The notes beneath the pieces are model-generated. The model saw only the letters and a list, made by a program, of their open reading frames with translations, was not told where the DNA came from and searched no databases. The translations under genes were made by a program, and so were the position numbers. Shown here piece by piece: positions 12,601 through 25,418 of a stretch of DNA of 64,000 nucleotides (its first letter is position 1; the number at the start of each line of letters is the position of its first letter). This DNA is from Rhodamnia argentea (Eukaryota > Streptophyta > Magnoliopsida > Myrtales > Myrtaceae): the NCBI RefSeq assembly GCF_020921035.1, contig NC_063151.1, forward strand, positions 33,176,934 to 33,240,933, written 5' to 3'.

Positions 12601-15600
12601 CCCCAACCTTCTCTAGGCTTTTTCTATCCCGAGATGAAACTGGGGTATGGAACCCAGGAATTGTCCCTGGATAGTCACTGCTGCTCAGAATTGCCTTTTT
12701 TTGTTGCGATATGTGTAATTTTGTGTATATTGTTTGCTGTTGTTTCCAATGTGGGCTGTGCTGGTGATGTTACTCAGTCTGTTTTGAATGTTCTCAGGTC
12801 TGCGCTTTATTTTGTAAAAACTGTTTATCCAGTTTAGTTATGTATTCCTTCAGTTTTACCAGAACTTCCAACAGCTTCAAGCTGTTTCAGAGTTCAGTAC
12901 AGACAAAACTGAATGGTTATCATCGTCTGACGAAATGGTGGAGGGTGAATGCCTTAACCATGGGGATTAAAGGCATCCAATTGAGCTTAATAACCTTCCT
13001 TCAAGACGAACTTTAAAACAGGGAGCCTATCCTAGAGGATCAACAAATTGCCCAACTGGAGGAAGCTTTGCAAATTAAAGTAGGAAAACTTGCCCATCAA
13101 AGTGGATCAGTAAAATCTTCTATACATTCTAAACCAGCACACAAAGGAGGTCCAGTGAAAAGTTCGGGAAACAACTGAATACCTTGAATCTTCAGGAACA
13201 TATAAATACTAACATTTACGGTCATCTCAAATTTTTTCGTTATCTGCTTAAAAATATTAAGTGCTTTTAATATTGGCCCAAAAGGGCTTTTTATTAATAC
13301 TTTACGTACAATAATCCTAATCTTTGCAAGACCATGGTTAAACCAAAATGTAAAGCAACAACTAAAATGTATGTCATGTATTTTGATAGAAAATCAAAGC
13401 CAATGTCAGAAAAATTATTAAATTATGGCACACAACTTGATGGGATGATGTGGAACAGGCAAATGCAACATATATACTACTTTCTTTTGCATTATCCTCC
13501 AACCATATTCTTACACAGGTTAATTGAAAAAGAAAGCATGTCACTGAGAAAACGTTTCACCTATATCCATATGATAAGACCAGCAAGAATATATTTATAT
13601 AGGCCTTTAACAGAAAGGTAACATAAACACTAAAATATCAAGTTTTTGAACAATATGATGGATGGTGAGTGCTACCTCAAGTAGAAGTATAGAAGCAAAT
13701 CACTTGGGATTCTCTTTCTACAGAAAAGATGCAGAAACACACCCCTTTTGGTCGAGAAAAGTTCCACAAACAGGCTAAGCAGCAAACTTTCAGAGGAAAA
13801 TAATATAGAGAAACGCACCATCTTATTAGCAGGTGTCCGTAAACGATCTGAATTCCCAAAAATGCAAGAGATTACAGCAATGTGGCATCTACTAATGTAA
13901 CTTGTGTCATCCTCTGATAAATCAAATCCTGTACTTGGGAATCCATAAGGACTTCTAACAAAGCCACAGTGCACCTTCTGATCACGAGCCAAGAATGACT
14001 CCTCTCGTTGTTGAAGAGTTTGATGCCCAGCAAACCTCGGCTTCCATTCTGGTTGCCAATCAGGCTTTTCCTCTATATCTACATACTGCAGCGCAAATCT
14101 CGCAAATTTCCGACTCTCTAATGGCTCAACAAGCTGTGCAGTAGAATTCAATAGCTTCATCTCACAAGAACCTGATCATTTTGTTATGACGTCAGGCAAA
14201 AGATAGAAGACACTCAAACTAACAGATTGCAAAATTCACCAATGACTAAAGAACAACTCTCTGTTTCCACATGTAGATAACCTTGGTTTTGCGCCAACTA
14301 TTGTACTCACTAATAACAAACTGAACTTCCACCAAACCTCAAATTTGGCGGTGTGTATGAATTCACTCACGGTATTAAATAAAGGCAGCACGAAACATTC
14401 TTTAAATTATCACTTCATCATTGACTTCCTTCTCAATGCTGTAGTGGAAGGTGTAAGGAGTCTCAAATTTGATGGCTTTTTGAACATGCAACATCCATGG
14501 TGCGAATTGAAATTTGAATCCACACTATTTCTACAAAGCAGTAGTCTAAATAGCTTGATTAAAATGGTTCAAAGGTATCAAAGTCCGAGGATATCATGTA
14601 ACAAGCTCACTCAACTTCTTACCGTAGTATTGATGATTAAAAACCAGAATGCTAACATGGAAAGAGCAAAATTGAAGAAAAGAAAGGTAGAAAAGAAAGA
14701 CTTACGGCGTTTTGATTTTCTTTTAGTTGACCTTTTAGTTGCATGACCATCACTGACACTTTTACGTCTGGAATTTGTTTTCAGACTATCCAAACTGTCA
14801 ATATTGACGGATTCCTTCTGAGATGATTTCTTTGATGCTTCATCAGCTACCTCAGCAACATTTCGACCCTTGGTACCAAATTCAAACTTATTTGAGGATT
14901 CTTGACCATTTCCTTGGTAAGACTTCTTATTCACTTCATGAGACATGGTAAAATCAGAATCATCTCCATCATCACTCAAGACAGTATCATGTGCATCATG
15001 GAGATCGATACCATCATAATCGTCCTCAGCATCAAACTCTTCATTTTCATCTCCAGTATCAGATAACTGATTTTTATTGCCAGTCTGCTTTACTGATTGG
15101 CGAGAACTTTTCAGCGATGCCTCATATTCTGCTTCATACATTTTCAGTTCATTGCGCCCAGCCTCATTATATAGTCCAACTACTCTTCGATTGACACCTC
15201 GAGAATCGTCAACAGAGGACTTTTTGCCACCGTTTCTCCCTTTCGAAGACATGCGGCCCTTATCAAAAGATGCATTGTTAGAAGTCACTTTAGTGTTCTC
15301 CACCACTTCTTCACTGTAATCCTCATCCCTTCTCCTATCATCCCTGTCCCAATACCTTGAATCCCGCCCATGCGCTACTGAACCCCGTCCAAATCCAAGG
15401 ACTTTGACGTTCTCAGTTCGTGTCACATTAGCAAGAAAGTCAAGGTCGCTTTTCGAGTCATCTCCTTCGCCTTGGTAGCTATTTCTATCTGCCAAAAAAT
15501 TATAAACAGGAAACAAATGCTTAAACTCACAATTTGAGTAACCAATATGGTCAAACTAAATTACCAAAATAGCGCTTTGACTCTATTGTTACAAACGATG

Positions 15601-16286
15601 TCATAGACAGTATGCTGATCAAAAAGAAAACTTGCCAATCGCTCTGTGTAGAGCCCAACATGTAAGCAAAGCAACATTACCCTTGTCTCTGTCTTCCGAA
15701 CCAAGGGCAAAACGCTACCTGATTTTGAGCCAGATATTCTTGTTAAATGACACCTCAAGATACATTTTTTCCGTTCCGGATGAAATATGAACTCTTTCAA
15801 ATGCCTATTAACTTGATAGGGCCATCAGGCATTCAACTATACGACCTTAATCGAATCAAAAAATGGAAACACCTAATGCACACCTAATGCAACCTCCGCA
15901 ACAAAAATGCCAACACCTGAAGTCGCAAACAGAAAATTTCGCTTCGAGTACCTTAATTCACCCACAACCCAACCCTCAGCAATCACAATCATCAAAGACA
16001 ACCGCATCGAGTAAAAAAGAGTTCACTCTCCGAACCAGAACTGACCTCTGCCATCCCTGGAGAGGCAATAGTAAGCTAACGCCGTCACACCCAAACCTAG
16101 AGAGAGGACGACCGCGACGGCGCCGATCGAGCACCGCCGGTTCTTCTCGGACCGAGCGGATCGCCTACTGCGGCCGGGCTTGTGCGGTTGGGGGGCAGCT
16201 CGAATCCCGATCGGGGTGTGATCCGACGCGCCGTTGGAGCAGTGGAGATCGTGATCCCGGTACCCGAACTGCCTGTACTGAGCCAT
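9656..16286 (-). CDS. DUF616 / MUCI70-like Golgi glycosyltransferase
   Basis: Seven exons (transcript order): 16286-16046, 15488-14706, 14171-13819, 11710-11499, 10441-10185, 10065-9887, 9739-9656. They splice in phase to 702 residues. Residues 1-51 are basic and presumably cytosolic. A single membrane anchor lies at about 53-74 (CSIGAVAVVLSLGLGVTALA), followed by a long charged, low-complexity stem to about 341. The DUF616 catalytic-type domain follows, with CEMKLLNSTAQLVEP, CHIAVISCIFGNSDRLRTP, FVMFVDEVT, SIWLDSKLRL (a DxD-like spot), NHYDRHCVWEEV and CLWFNEIDRFTPRDQLSF. This is the plant family of MUCI70 and TOD1; the long stem recalls the Arabidopsis EMB2756-type members. The likely role is a type II Golgi hexosyltransferase in wall polysaccharide synthesis. 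A 2.1-kb intron (11711-13818) and a 1.06-kb intron containing a MITE (10442-11498) inflate the gene. Confidence 0.9.
10594..10831. mobile_element. Tourist-like MITE inside an intron
   Basis: Ends GGCACCGTTTGTTTTGC and, on the other strand, GGCTCTGTTTGTCTCGCGA. Exact TTA duplications lie at 10591-10593 and 10832-10834. The element is 238 bp, sits in the fourth intron of the DUF616 gene and is far enough from both splice sites not to disturb them. Confidence 0.85.
12343..12438. repeat. Two tandem 48-bp units
   Basis: 12343-12390 and 12391-12438 both read 'aaagtagatg.acaggtaa' followed by 'gtctag.ctagat', with about seven differences. They lie in the third intron of the DUF616 gene. Confidence 0.85.
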
Positions 16287-16775
16287 GCGGGTCTCATTCC
16301 AACATTGCAGATTCGGCCGAAGCTCTCATCAATCTGTGTGCCCGCAAGCATATGCTAATCTGCGAGCGCAGGAGAGAGAGAGAGAGAGCAGGCGAGGATC
16401 TATGGAGGAATTTCGCACTCTCTCTACTTTTGGTGAATCAAGAGGGAGAGAGAATCTGGGCGTTCGTCAGTTTGTGCGCGATTTTCTAATACTACGAGGT
16501 CCAAAACGGATTGATAATGACGATGCGAGGGTCGAAACTAAGGAGCGAAAAAACCAAAAGGAAAAACGTTGACGTAATTACGGAAATGCCCTTGTGTTGC
16601 GATGGCAAAACGGCAGTCGTTTTTGGCTAACCGGGTTTCCCGTAGTTGGAAAGGTAACCGACGGAAGATGAGGGATAGTGAAGTGATCTACCAACTCCAC
16701 TTTGCTTTAGAAACAAATTTGTTCTTTTTATATTTTATTTTATTTTTTTTGGTTACGTACGTATCTAGACCCTTT
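16287..16775. other. Upstream region of the DUF616 gene
   Basis: Contains a (GA)n run at about 16369-16389, typical of plant 5' leader or promoter sequence. On the minus strand the start codon at 16286 is the first ATG that continues into a frame with the expected MAQYRQ-type N terminus. No clear TATA box was seen. Confidence 0.4.
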
Positions 16776-17304
16776 GGCTGTGTTTGGTCGTCCGTATAAA
16801 ACTCGAGATAGTATATGTGTTATCCTATCCCATGTTTGATAGATGTCCCGGATAGTATAATCTCGGATATAAGGGGGATATAACCTGGATAAAAAAATCC
16901 TAGAGGAGGGGGTAGGATAAGGTCGGATAGGATTTCTCTTATCTGTCATATAAAAGCTAACTTTCTTGTCTCATTTGTTTCTATTTTCATTTTATTTTAT
17001 TTTTTTTGCAAAGAGGTTTGAAAATCTAATAAATGTGTATATTTTCAAGTTTTTTTTTTTTGTGTATAAGAACATTATAAAGTAATAAGATCGGAATATT
17101 TCATGAGCATCACGTAGGGCATAGATGTCCTTTATATTGATATACAGTTTCTACCAAATGCGGGATATGATAGGATATGAGAATATCCGACTTTAAATCC
17201 GTAGTTCACCAAATAATGGATAGGATATGGCCAAATCCCTAGATTTTTTATCCTATCCTATCCAATCCTATCATGACCGGAAATCCCGACGACCAAACGC
17301 AGCC
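16776..17304. mobile_element. MITE, 529 bp, with near-perfect inverted ends
   Basis: The left end GGCTGTGTTTGGTCGTCCG pairs with the right end, read on the other strand as GGCTGCGTTTGGTCGTCG. TTT flanks both sides (16773-16775 and 17305-17307). The interior repeats 'tatcctatcc' and its complement many times, so the whole element can fold back. No coding capacity. It belongs to a different family from the GGCTCCG Tourist-like one. Confidence 0.8.
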
Positions 17305-17307
17305 TTT

Positions 17308-17690
17308 AAGTTTCGGTATTCGTGCGATTTATTTATTTATTTTTTTGTTCTGCGCAATCGGATACTCTAATATTCTGAATTTGTGCAAACCGATCTTATA
17401 AGTTTTATCATGTACAATCAAACCCTCCAACTTTCTGGATTTATTTGCAGATGTCCTTCTCTTCGATCGATCACTTTAACTAAGTTGTCGAATTAATTAA
17501 CGATGTGGCATTATTTATGGGACAGAAACCGACACATGATACTAATTTCGCCACCAAATGCTCAACCAAAAACCCTTGATCAACCAGAGGATCATTGGAT
17601 AGAACAAAACTCAGAGGATGAAATTGCGTAGATCCAAAAAGGTAGAGGATCAAATTGCACAAACGATGAAGCTGGCCAAGCTACGGGGTT
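17308..17690. other. Spacer with lineage-specific repeat phrases
   Basis: Repeated statements such as 'gaggatcaaattgcac' recur at about 17650, 18810 and 28430. This is part of the expansin-array spacer. No gene. Confidence 0.35.
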
Positions 17691-18740
17691 TTGATACTTT
17701 GTAACATGCTAAAAAGAATAAGTACACTTTACTTATGCAAGTAGTACGTGTCCATCTCATACCATAGTTAGCCATCTCCATTTTGGACGTAACTCTCAAT
17801 TTAAGGTTCCATTTGTTTTGCGGATAATGAACGACTTGAAAAGTATTATTGTAAAAATGATTGTTTATATCGCTTCAAATAATTAGCCAATAATTTCTTC
17901 TTTATCGACAAAAATTTATGTCTACACATTTTTGTGGGCTACAAAAATATTTTAATTCCACTCAAGCGATCTTTTATAGGATAACGTTTTTTTGTTTTAT
18001 TCATTTTTCAAAAAACAAACATAGCCTAATCTTTTGCCAAGGATTCGACTTAGAAAAATTAGCTTTACAAACTATAGAAAAAAAAACGAGTTGGGTGCAT
18101 TTAAGCTAATTTTCCCTCATCCAAACATATGGATCATGAGATTGTTCTTTCCTCGTTCACAAACCTCGGATGATGATGATGATGATAATGATAAGGTAAA
18201 AAGCCAATGAAAATCCTAATTAAGTTTACTGTGATAAATTTACCGTTCCATCGATAAGCATCTTCAACAATCTACTTACATAAACAATGAAACGCAATTG
18301 ATGTTGACATGATGCCCACGTGGCTTAAGTGAAATAAAAAATTACGTTGTTTTGGCTAGAAAATCATCTAACGGAGCCTTAACAGATGATAAATATGTTG
18401 CTCGAATACAAGTTTGGGCTTTTGTATGTCACAAGGAAAAGTTTAGTGTAAACATATACAGTAACCATAATTTAAAGTTTTTGATAACTTTTTCCCTAAC
18501 AGATAATGGTAAGTGAAAATGAGATGATGGATGGCGTTAATTACGGATGAACTTATTGAATCCTTCCTCGCAAATGTCAAAAATGAACTCGAAATCAACG
18601 CATGAATCCCCAAAACCACATACCGTGAGCATCGGAATGAAGATGGTCGAACTAGAAATTCTTTCCGACATATGACATCATATGTCTGCCCAAATTCTTT
18701 ATGCCAACCACCCAAAGAGTTGAAAACAAACGCGAAAAAT
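17691..18740 (-). repeat. Expansin-array spacer unit ending in a relic expansin 3' end
   Basis: This block is paralogous to 28720-29460. Both read 'ggggttttgat', then a Tourist-like MITE, then 'ccaaggattcg', 'aattagcttta', 'catgagat' and a (gat)n run. At 28720 the block leads straight into a complete expansin. Here, near 18650-18700, it leads only to the last dozen codons (complement of 'gaactagaaattcttt' and 'catatgtctgcccaaatt') before homology stops. It is therefore a truncated array unit, an expansin of which only the 3' end survives. Confidence 0.6.
17805..18026. mobile_element. Tourist-like MITE (array unit 1)
   Basis: 222 bp with TAA on both sides (17802-17804, 18027-18029). It lies at the same position relative to flanking spacer as the copy at 28821-29041, so both descend from one insertion that predates the duplication. 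Confidence 0.75.
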
Positions 18741-19537
18741 AAGTAAAAGGAATCCTGATTTGACAATATTAGTTACAAGAGTAAATAAAAACATTTGATC
18801 GCACAAATCAAGAAAGTTAGAGGATTATTGTGCAAAATAAAACTTAGAGGACCTGGGTGCATAGATCCATAAAGTTCGAGGACTTGATTGCACAATAAAA
18901 GTTGGAGGACCAAATTGTAGAAATTTTGAACCTTAGAGAACTAAATCTATACTTAAACGCTTTTTTCTTTCCTTGTGCTTTATTTTTTCAATATGAATCT
19001 CTATTGACATGATACAATCACGGTTATTTGCATATGAATGTCTACCTAAACCGCAACATCTCCTAGAAGCAAGTAATTTACCAGTGAAACTAAGAGATAT
19101 CCCCATCCAAACTATGGGGTTTTGATATTTATCACATATTCAAAAGAATAAGTACAGTTTGATTAAGCAAGTAGTCCGATTTCATCTCATAGTCACGCAT
19201 CTCCATTTAGACGCCTTCATTTGTTTCGTGAAAATTGAATGATTCGAAAGACATTTTTCGAAAGACGATTGCTTGTACGAGGTTTTGATATTTGTGACAT
19301 AATTTAAATAATAAGTACAGTTTAATAAGTCATGGATGTACCATAAACATTCCAAAGTCATTTGATAGTAGGAATTACAAACAAACTATAGAAAGTGAAT
19401 ATTGAGACGATGGATGATGGCATTAACTAGGAATCAACTTATTGGATAACTCTCTTACAAATGGAAAAATGAACTTGAACCAACGCATCGGTCCATTTAA
19501 ATAGCATTATTCAAGCACTTGAGTGAAAATGGTTGAA
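18741..19537. other. Spacer downstream of expansin copy 1
   Basis: Paralogous in pieces to 28390-28760 (for example 'gcaagtaatt.accagtgaaactaagaga'). 19207-19290 is a truncated Tourist-like MITE. The part next to 19537 is the presumed 3' UTR of the expansin. No other gene. Confidence 0.45.
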
Positions 19538-20444
19538 CTAGAAATTTTTTCGCCCATCATATGTTTGCCCAAATTGCCATCGAGTAGGCGCCACATTGTC
19601 AAATTCTAATGTGGCCCCATCACTTAAGGTGACTTGAAACGACAAATTTTGCCCAATCAAAACAATTCCAGTCCGCCAATTTTGCCCCCCGATTCGAGTC
19701 ATAGCAATCCATTGAGTGTTCGAGCCCTTGATTTTCACTGTGTTCACGTCTCCAGCGGCGCCGACGTTATAAATTAACACGAGGGTCCAAGACGGGTTTC
19801 CCTTAATCTCGAATTTGACTCCTCCTTGCTTGGAACACAAGACGCGGCGATAGCGGACGGGAATGATTCCGGCCTTATAGTAGGCAATCTTTGTGAACAT
19901 TAGCATAGAAAGGTCAAAGTGCTTTAGCGGAGGATTGCACCGGGCGTCCGGTTTGTACGGAGTGTAGTTCGGAGGGCAGAAGTTTGTTGCAGTAATTATG
20001 ATCGAACCAGCCTTCGGGATGCACCACTGCGGGTTGTTGTTACAATAGATCTCGAAACAGGCGCCGCAACTAAGCCCGTCGTTGAAAAGGGCTGTGCTCG
20101 GCGCCGCTGTCGCTAGTCCATATCCTTGTTTGAAAATATCTCCATATCCACAAGCTCCCTCTGCAAGTAATAAACACGAAAGAGAAACATGTCAACAATC
20201 ACTAGGGACATCAAATAGCCTAATTATCCATCTATATATGGTCCTCCCAAAGGAATACAAGAAGGTAATAAGATTAGGACAAGGCTCTTCTTTCTCTCTC
20301 CTTGCCAAGAGATTTTCACTTACGCATGGTTTCCGCACCACTCATGTCGCCGTAAAAAGTTGCATGCGCATCGTACCAACCACTGTCTATGGCAGAAACC
20401 GCCATGGCCATAGCCAACACGAGGAAAACCCCGTAAACAGCCAT
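19538..20444 (-). CDS. Alpha-expansin, array copy 1
   Basis: Two exons, 20444-20324 and 20160-19538, with a canonical GTAAGT donor and TTGCAG acceptor. The product is 247 residues. A signal peptide (about 1-18, [17 protein letters not shown]) is followed by the expansin N-terminal motif [10 protein letters not shown]. The double-psi barrel domain has conserved cysteines ([24 protein letters not shown]) and the HFDLSM motif (HFD at 121-123). The C-terminal CBM63 domain ends [13 protein letters not shown]. Expansins act in the wall, loosening cellulose-xyloglucan contacts without hydrolysis. The block [14 protein letters not shown] and the YRRVLC motif resemble the divergent Arabidopsis EXPA21-26 group more than typical EXPAs. 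The frame is intact, but a copia element lies only about 120 bases upstream of the start. Confidence 0.92.
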
Positions 20445-20524
20445 GGCAAAGAGAGATAAAGAGCATGAAATGTTGAAATAAGCTAAAGAAGTAGTGCATG
20501 AAAAAAATGTAGAGATGGCCAATG

Positions 20525-20531
20525 ATTTATA
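20525..20531 (-). promoter_or_regulatory. TATA box of expansin copy 1
   Basis: On the minus strand GTATAAATC, about 80 bases before the ATG. The same box lies at the same distance upstream of the other three array genes. Here a retrotransposon LTR begins only some 30 bases further upstream. Confidence 0.65.
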
Positions 20532-20562
20532 CTCGTCACATTCACCCAATTTTGGTTTTGTA

Positions 20563-23500
20563 TATTGGAGAAAGTATTTCTCAACAGCAAAGCAATTTTA
20601 AAGATTGGTCTCAATCGGATCAAGACCAGCCAAGCAATTCCGATACTCATGGCAAGTGCAGCGCGAGTTTTCAAAGTTGACCAATACTTTTCCTTCTTTG
20701 TATATGGGATTTTATTTTTCTATGTATAAAAGTCATAACTTAGGATAGATATTGTATTACATTTATTCTAGCTGATATCTTTCCATAAAAAATTAGCTAT
20801 CATGTACTTTAAATACTTGTAAAAAATAAAGTAATATCTCGTCCAATTCTTACATGGTATCGAGCCTCCTTGCTCACAAGCATATTGTTCATTTTTTTTC
20901 AATGGCAGAAGGATCCTCAAACACTCATACGATAGTCACCGGCCCTTCTTCAAATAACTCCACCATGCTTGTATCGATCAATGCAGCTGTGCAACTACCT
21001 TTCAAGTTAACTTCGATAAATTATCTGTCCTGGTTGGCTCAATTTAATTCTCTGCTCTTGGGCTACGATTTAATGGGGTACGAGATGGAACGCTATTGTA
21101 TCCATCTAGCACCATAATTACCGATGGAAAAGCTACTGTTAATCCATCTTATTCTCATTGGGTACGCCAAGATCAACTATTGCTTCATGCAATCATAACT
21201 TCCACTTCAGACTCAATCGTTCCTCTCATTACCTCTGCCAAAACAGCACACGAGGCATGGAACAAACTCTCGTATCTCTTTGCTAACGGGACACGTTCGC
21301 GTGTTATGTTCTCAAGGAGCGCTTAATGCTCACAAAATGTGATACTTGATCAATAGCTGAGTATTTTGCAAGTTGTCAAAGGTATTGCCAATGAACTTGC
21401 TATCATCAATTCTCCCATTAGTGATGATGATTTAATAATACACGTTCTAAACAGGCTTGGCTCTGAATTCAAGAAAATTTATGTTGCCATTAGAGCATGT
21501 GAATCACCTATTTCCTTCGAGGAACTCCATGATAAACTTGCCGATTTCGAGCAATATCTAAAAAGGGAAGAGAGTCGGGGTGAATCGACTATTATCACTG
21601 CAAATTTTTCCAAGAGAGGTTCTTACAGGAACACCAACCAGAGCCATATTTCGAATCGAGGTTCGAATTCCTACCCGTTTACGCGACAACCTCATTGGAA
21701 AAGGAGAAACAATTATGATCATAACCATCCCATTTAAAAAGCACAAGTTAGGTGCCAATTATGTGAACGAGTAGGTCACTTAGCCAAGCAATGCTATCGG
21801 GCCAAACAATATTTCTCCTCTCCTACTACAAATAGCACAGTGTTATCTTGCCAAGCCAAAGAAGGATGGCTCATGGATTCTGGAGCATCTCATCACGTCA
21901 CTTCAAGCCTGGAAAATCTCTCTTTGCATTCCAATTATGAAGGCGCGGATGAAATCGTTGTTGGTGATGGCTCGGGTTTGCAAATAACACACACAGATTC
22001 AACTAAACTTTCCTCCTCCATTGCTTCTATTCATTATCGGATGTTCTATGTATTCCCGATATTAGTAAAAACCTGATATCTATTTCAAAGTTTTGCAAGA
22101 CTAACCAAACGTTCGTGGAATTTTTTCCCGACCATTTTTTGGTGAAGGATTCGCCCACGAGGGTGATTCTCACACAAGGCCCGAATAACGGTGATGTCTA
22201 TGAACTTCCATCTTCCCTCCATGTGACTCATACACTACCCTCAACTATGATTGGTGTTCATGTATCCTCTAGTGATTAGCATCGACGTCTTGGCCATCCC
22301 TCTCATTAGATCTATCCCTCTCATTAGATCTTAAAGTTTCTTTTCAAGTCAAAGTCAATTCTTTCTCTTTCCAAGTCTTGTTCTAGATTTTTGTGTGAGT
22401 CGTGTCAATGTAATAAAAGTCATAAACTTCCGTTTGGTGATTCTACATTGTCTAACCGACGACCTCTTGATCTCATTTACACTAACGTCCGAGGTCTCGC
22501 TCTAGTGAAATCAATAGATGGCTTCTCGTATTATGTTATTTTCGTGGATCATTATATCAAATATATCCGGCTATACCCAATCAAATAGAAATTCGAAATT
22601 TTCTCTCTATTTCCAAAATTCAAGAAGTTTGTGGAAAATTACTTTCAAAATCCCATTGTATCAATTTATTCGGATGGTGGAGGAGAGTATAAAAAATTAA
22701 AAGGATTTTTCTTATCTCATGGGATTACACATTTACAAACACCTCCCCATACACCCTAACACAATGAGATTGCTGAGCGTCGTAGGCATGTTGTTGAAAC
22801 TAGTCTCACACTGCTTCATCAAGCGTCTCTTCCATCTTCATTTTGGTCTCACGTTTTCCAAGCCACAACATTTCTTATAAATTGTCTGCCTATACAGGTC
22901 TTAGGACTCAAAAATCATTTTAAGTCTCTATTCAACTCATGTCCAAATTACTCGAAACTTCGCGTTTTTGGTTTTTTGTGTTATCCTTAGCTTAAACCAT
23001 ATGCAAAACACAAACTTGAAAATCGATTGAAACCTTGTATCTTTCTTGGTTACTCTCTTAATCAAAGTGCTTACAAGTGTTATGATCCTTAGCAAAACAA
23101 AGTTTTTGTCTCACGTCATGTGGTTTTTGATGAGTTCATTTTTCCTTTCTCCAAACAAGCTAAATCGCTCCATCATACCAATTCTCAATCCCCGTCTCTA
23201 CCATCTCAAATTATCCATGCACCCTCTCATTTTTTAATAGAAAATTCAGCCACCTCTTCCAACACTAGACAACTAAATCAGCCAATACATAATCAATAAG
23301 GTCCTTCGAGTTCAATGATTGGAGAAGTTCTAGATCAACATTCGAATGGCCTCACAAATTTGATGGAAAATACCAATTTAACGTCCCCGAGCGCAGATCC
23401 ATCATCGGTTGCTGAAGCTCCATCTGTGCCTCCCGTAGATTCAAACACTTCATTTGGCCCCTCAAACACAATTCCACCAATGCCCACACGTTCACATCCG

Positions 23501-25418
23501 ATGATCACTCGATCTCGGAATAATATTTATAAGCCCAAACAAATACATTCAGCCTCCAAACATTATCTACCTCCGTCACTTGAACCAACGTGTGTTTCCC
23601 AGGTCTTAAAAGATCCAAAGTAGCACGCTGCTATGTCGGAGGAATTTAATGCAATTCTCCAAAATGGTACCTGGCAACTTGTTGCACCCGAGCCTCATCA
23701 TAATATTATTGGCTGCAAGTAGATATTCCGAATCAAGTGAAACTCAAATGGTAGCATAACTCAATATAAGGCACGATTTGTTGCTAAGGGATTCTACCAA
23801 CGGCCAGGACTTGATTATGGTCACACGTTTAGTCTAGTTGTTAAACCCACCACAATACGGGTCGTTCTTTATCTAGAATTATCCAACAGTTGGCCCCTTC
23901 TACAGTTGGATGTCAATAATGCCTTCTTACATGGCACACTTATGGAGGAAGTCTATATGCAACAACCACTAGGATTTGTCGTTCAATCACATCCTAATCA
24001 CATATGTCAATTGAAGAATGCTATTTACGTTTTTAAACAAGCTTCCCGTGCGTGGTATCAAGCACTCGGTTCCTTTGTTATCTCGTTTGGATTCATGCAA
24101 TCCAAATTAAATTCATCACTCTTTATATACAAATATGATGGCATCATTGCTTATTTCTTGGTTTATGTAGATGATCTAATCCCGATAAGAAATGATGCAA
24201 TTTTTTTTCAAAAGTTCGTCAGTGCTCTTGCGGGTAAATTTTCATTAAAGGATTTAGGAGATCTACATTACTTTTTGGGAGTTGAGGTGATCCACACAAA
24301 GTTTGGTCTCTTTCTCACACAACATAAATACATAAGGGACATTCTTGATCAAGCAAACATGTTAGGAGCCAAGGAGATTACCACCCCAATGGCTACCGGG
24401 AGCTCTCTCACTATTGTTGATGGATCACCTCATACAGATGCAACTAAATATAGAAAGATCGTTGGTTCTCTTCAATATCTTGCATTTACAAGGCCCGATA
24501 TTGCTTTTATCTTCAACAAACTCTCTCGCTTTATGCATCAACCAACAGAGTTGCATTGGAGTGCTATTAAACGTGTTTTACGTTATCCGAAATGGACTAT
24601 AAATCTGGGCTTACACTTGCAAAGTAGTCCCTCTCCATCTCTCTATGCCTTCTACGATGCTAATTGGGCAGGCAATCGGGATGATCATAAGTCTACAACC
24701 ACATACATAGTTTATATTGGCAATAATCCTATATCATGGTGCTCTCGAAAGCAAAGATCCGTTGCTCGTTCCTCAACCGAAGCCGAGTATCGTGCGGTTG
24801 CTGGGACAGCATCTGAGCTCACATGGATTCAATATCTACTGCATGAACTTGGAGTATCTTCTTCGACCACACCTAACATCTATTACGATAATATAAATGC
24901 TATGTATGTGTGCGCCAATCCTATTTTTCACTCCAAGATGAAACACATTGCCATTGATTACCACTTTGTTCACGACATGGTTAACAACGGTATGTTACGT
25001 GTGGGTCACATTTCTACCCATGATCAACTCGTAGATGCACTAACAAAACCTCTTGCACGACAACGGTTTACTCATTTACGGTCCAAGATCGGCATTTGCG
25101 ATGGAACGCCTCTCTTGCGGGGGCGTATTGGAGAAAGTATATCTCAACAGCAAAGTAATTTTAAAGATTGCTCTCAATCGGATCAAGATCAGCCAAGCAA
25201 TTCCGATACTCATGGGAAGTGCAGCGAGAGTTTCCAAAATTGATAAATACTTTTCATTCTTTGTATAGGATTTTATTTTTCTATGTATAAAAGTCATAGT
25301 TGAGGATAGATATTGTATTACATTTATTCTAGCTGATATCTTTCCATAAAGAATTAGCTATCATGTACTTTAAATACTTGTAAGAAATAAAGTAATATCA
25401 TCTCATCCAATTCTTACA
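20563..25418 (+). mobile_element. Fossil Ty1/copia LTR retrotransposon
   Basis: LTRs lie at 20563-20854 and 25126-25418. Both begin TATTGGAGAAAGTA and end TTCTTACA. They differ at roughly 17 positions plus two small gaps (about 6%), suggesting an insertion a few million years old. TTGTA and TTGTG flank it, a near-match 5-bp duplication. A primer-binding-like 'tggtatcgagcc' follows the 5' LTR, and a G-rich polypurine tract precedes the 3' LTR. Parts in order: gag-like region (about 20.9-21.75 kb), protease (MDSGASHH), integrase (about 22.3-23.1 kb), reverse transcriptase (YVDDLI) and RNase H (SSTEAEYRA) to about 25.1 kb. The domain order, integrase before RT, is copia. It is broken, with several interruptions in the coding region, the second half being the better preserved. 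It sits in the upstream region of expansin copy 1. Confidence 0.92.

Noticed and set aside
12535-12837. A 100-codon open frame with a hydrophobic segment inside a DUF616-gene intron
   Set aside because: It reads opposite to the host gene, has no recognisable family and sits beside a tandem repeat, so chance is more likely.
14345-15319. Plus-strand frames across the DUF616 stem region
   Set aside because: They lie opposite or beside real exons whose splice phases agree with the minus-strand gene, and they have no homology of their own.
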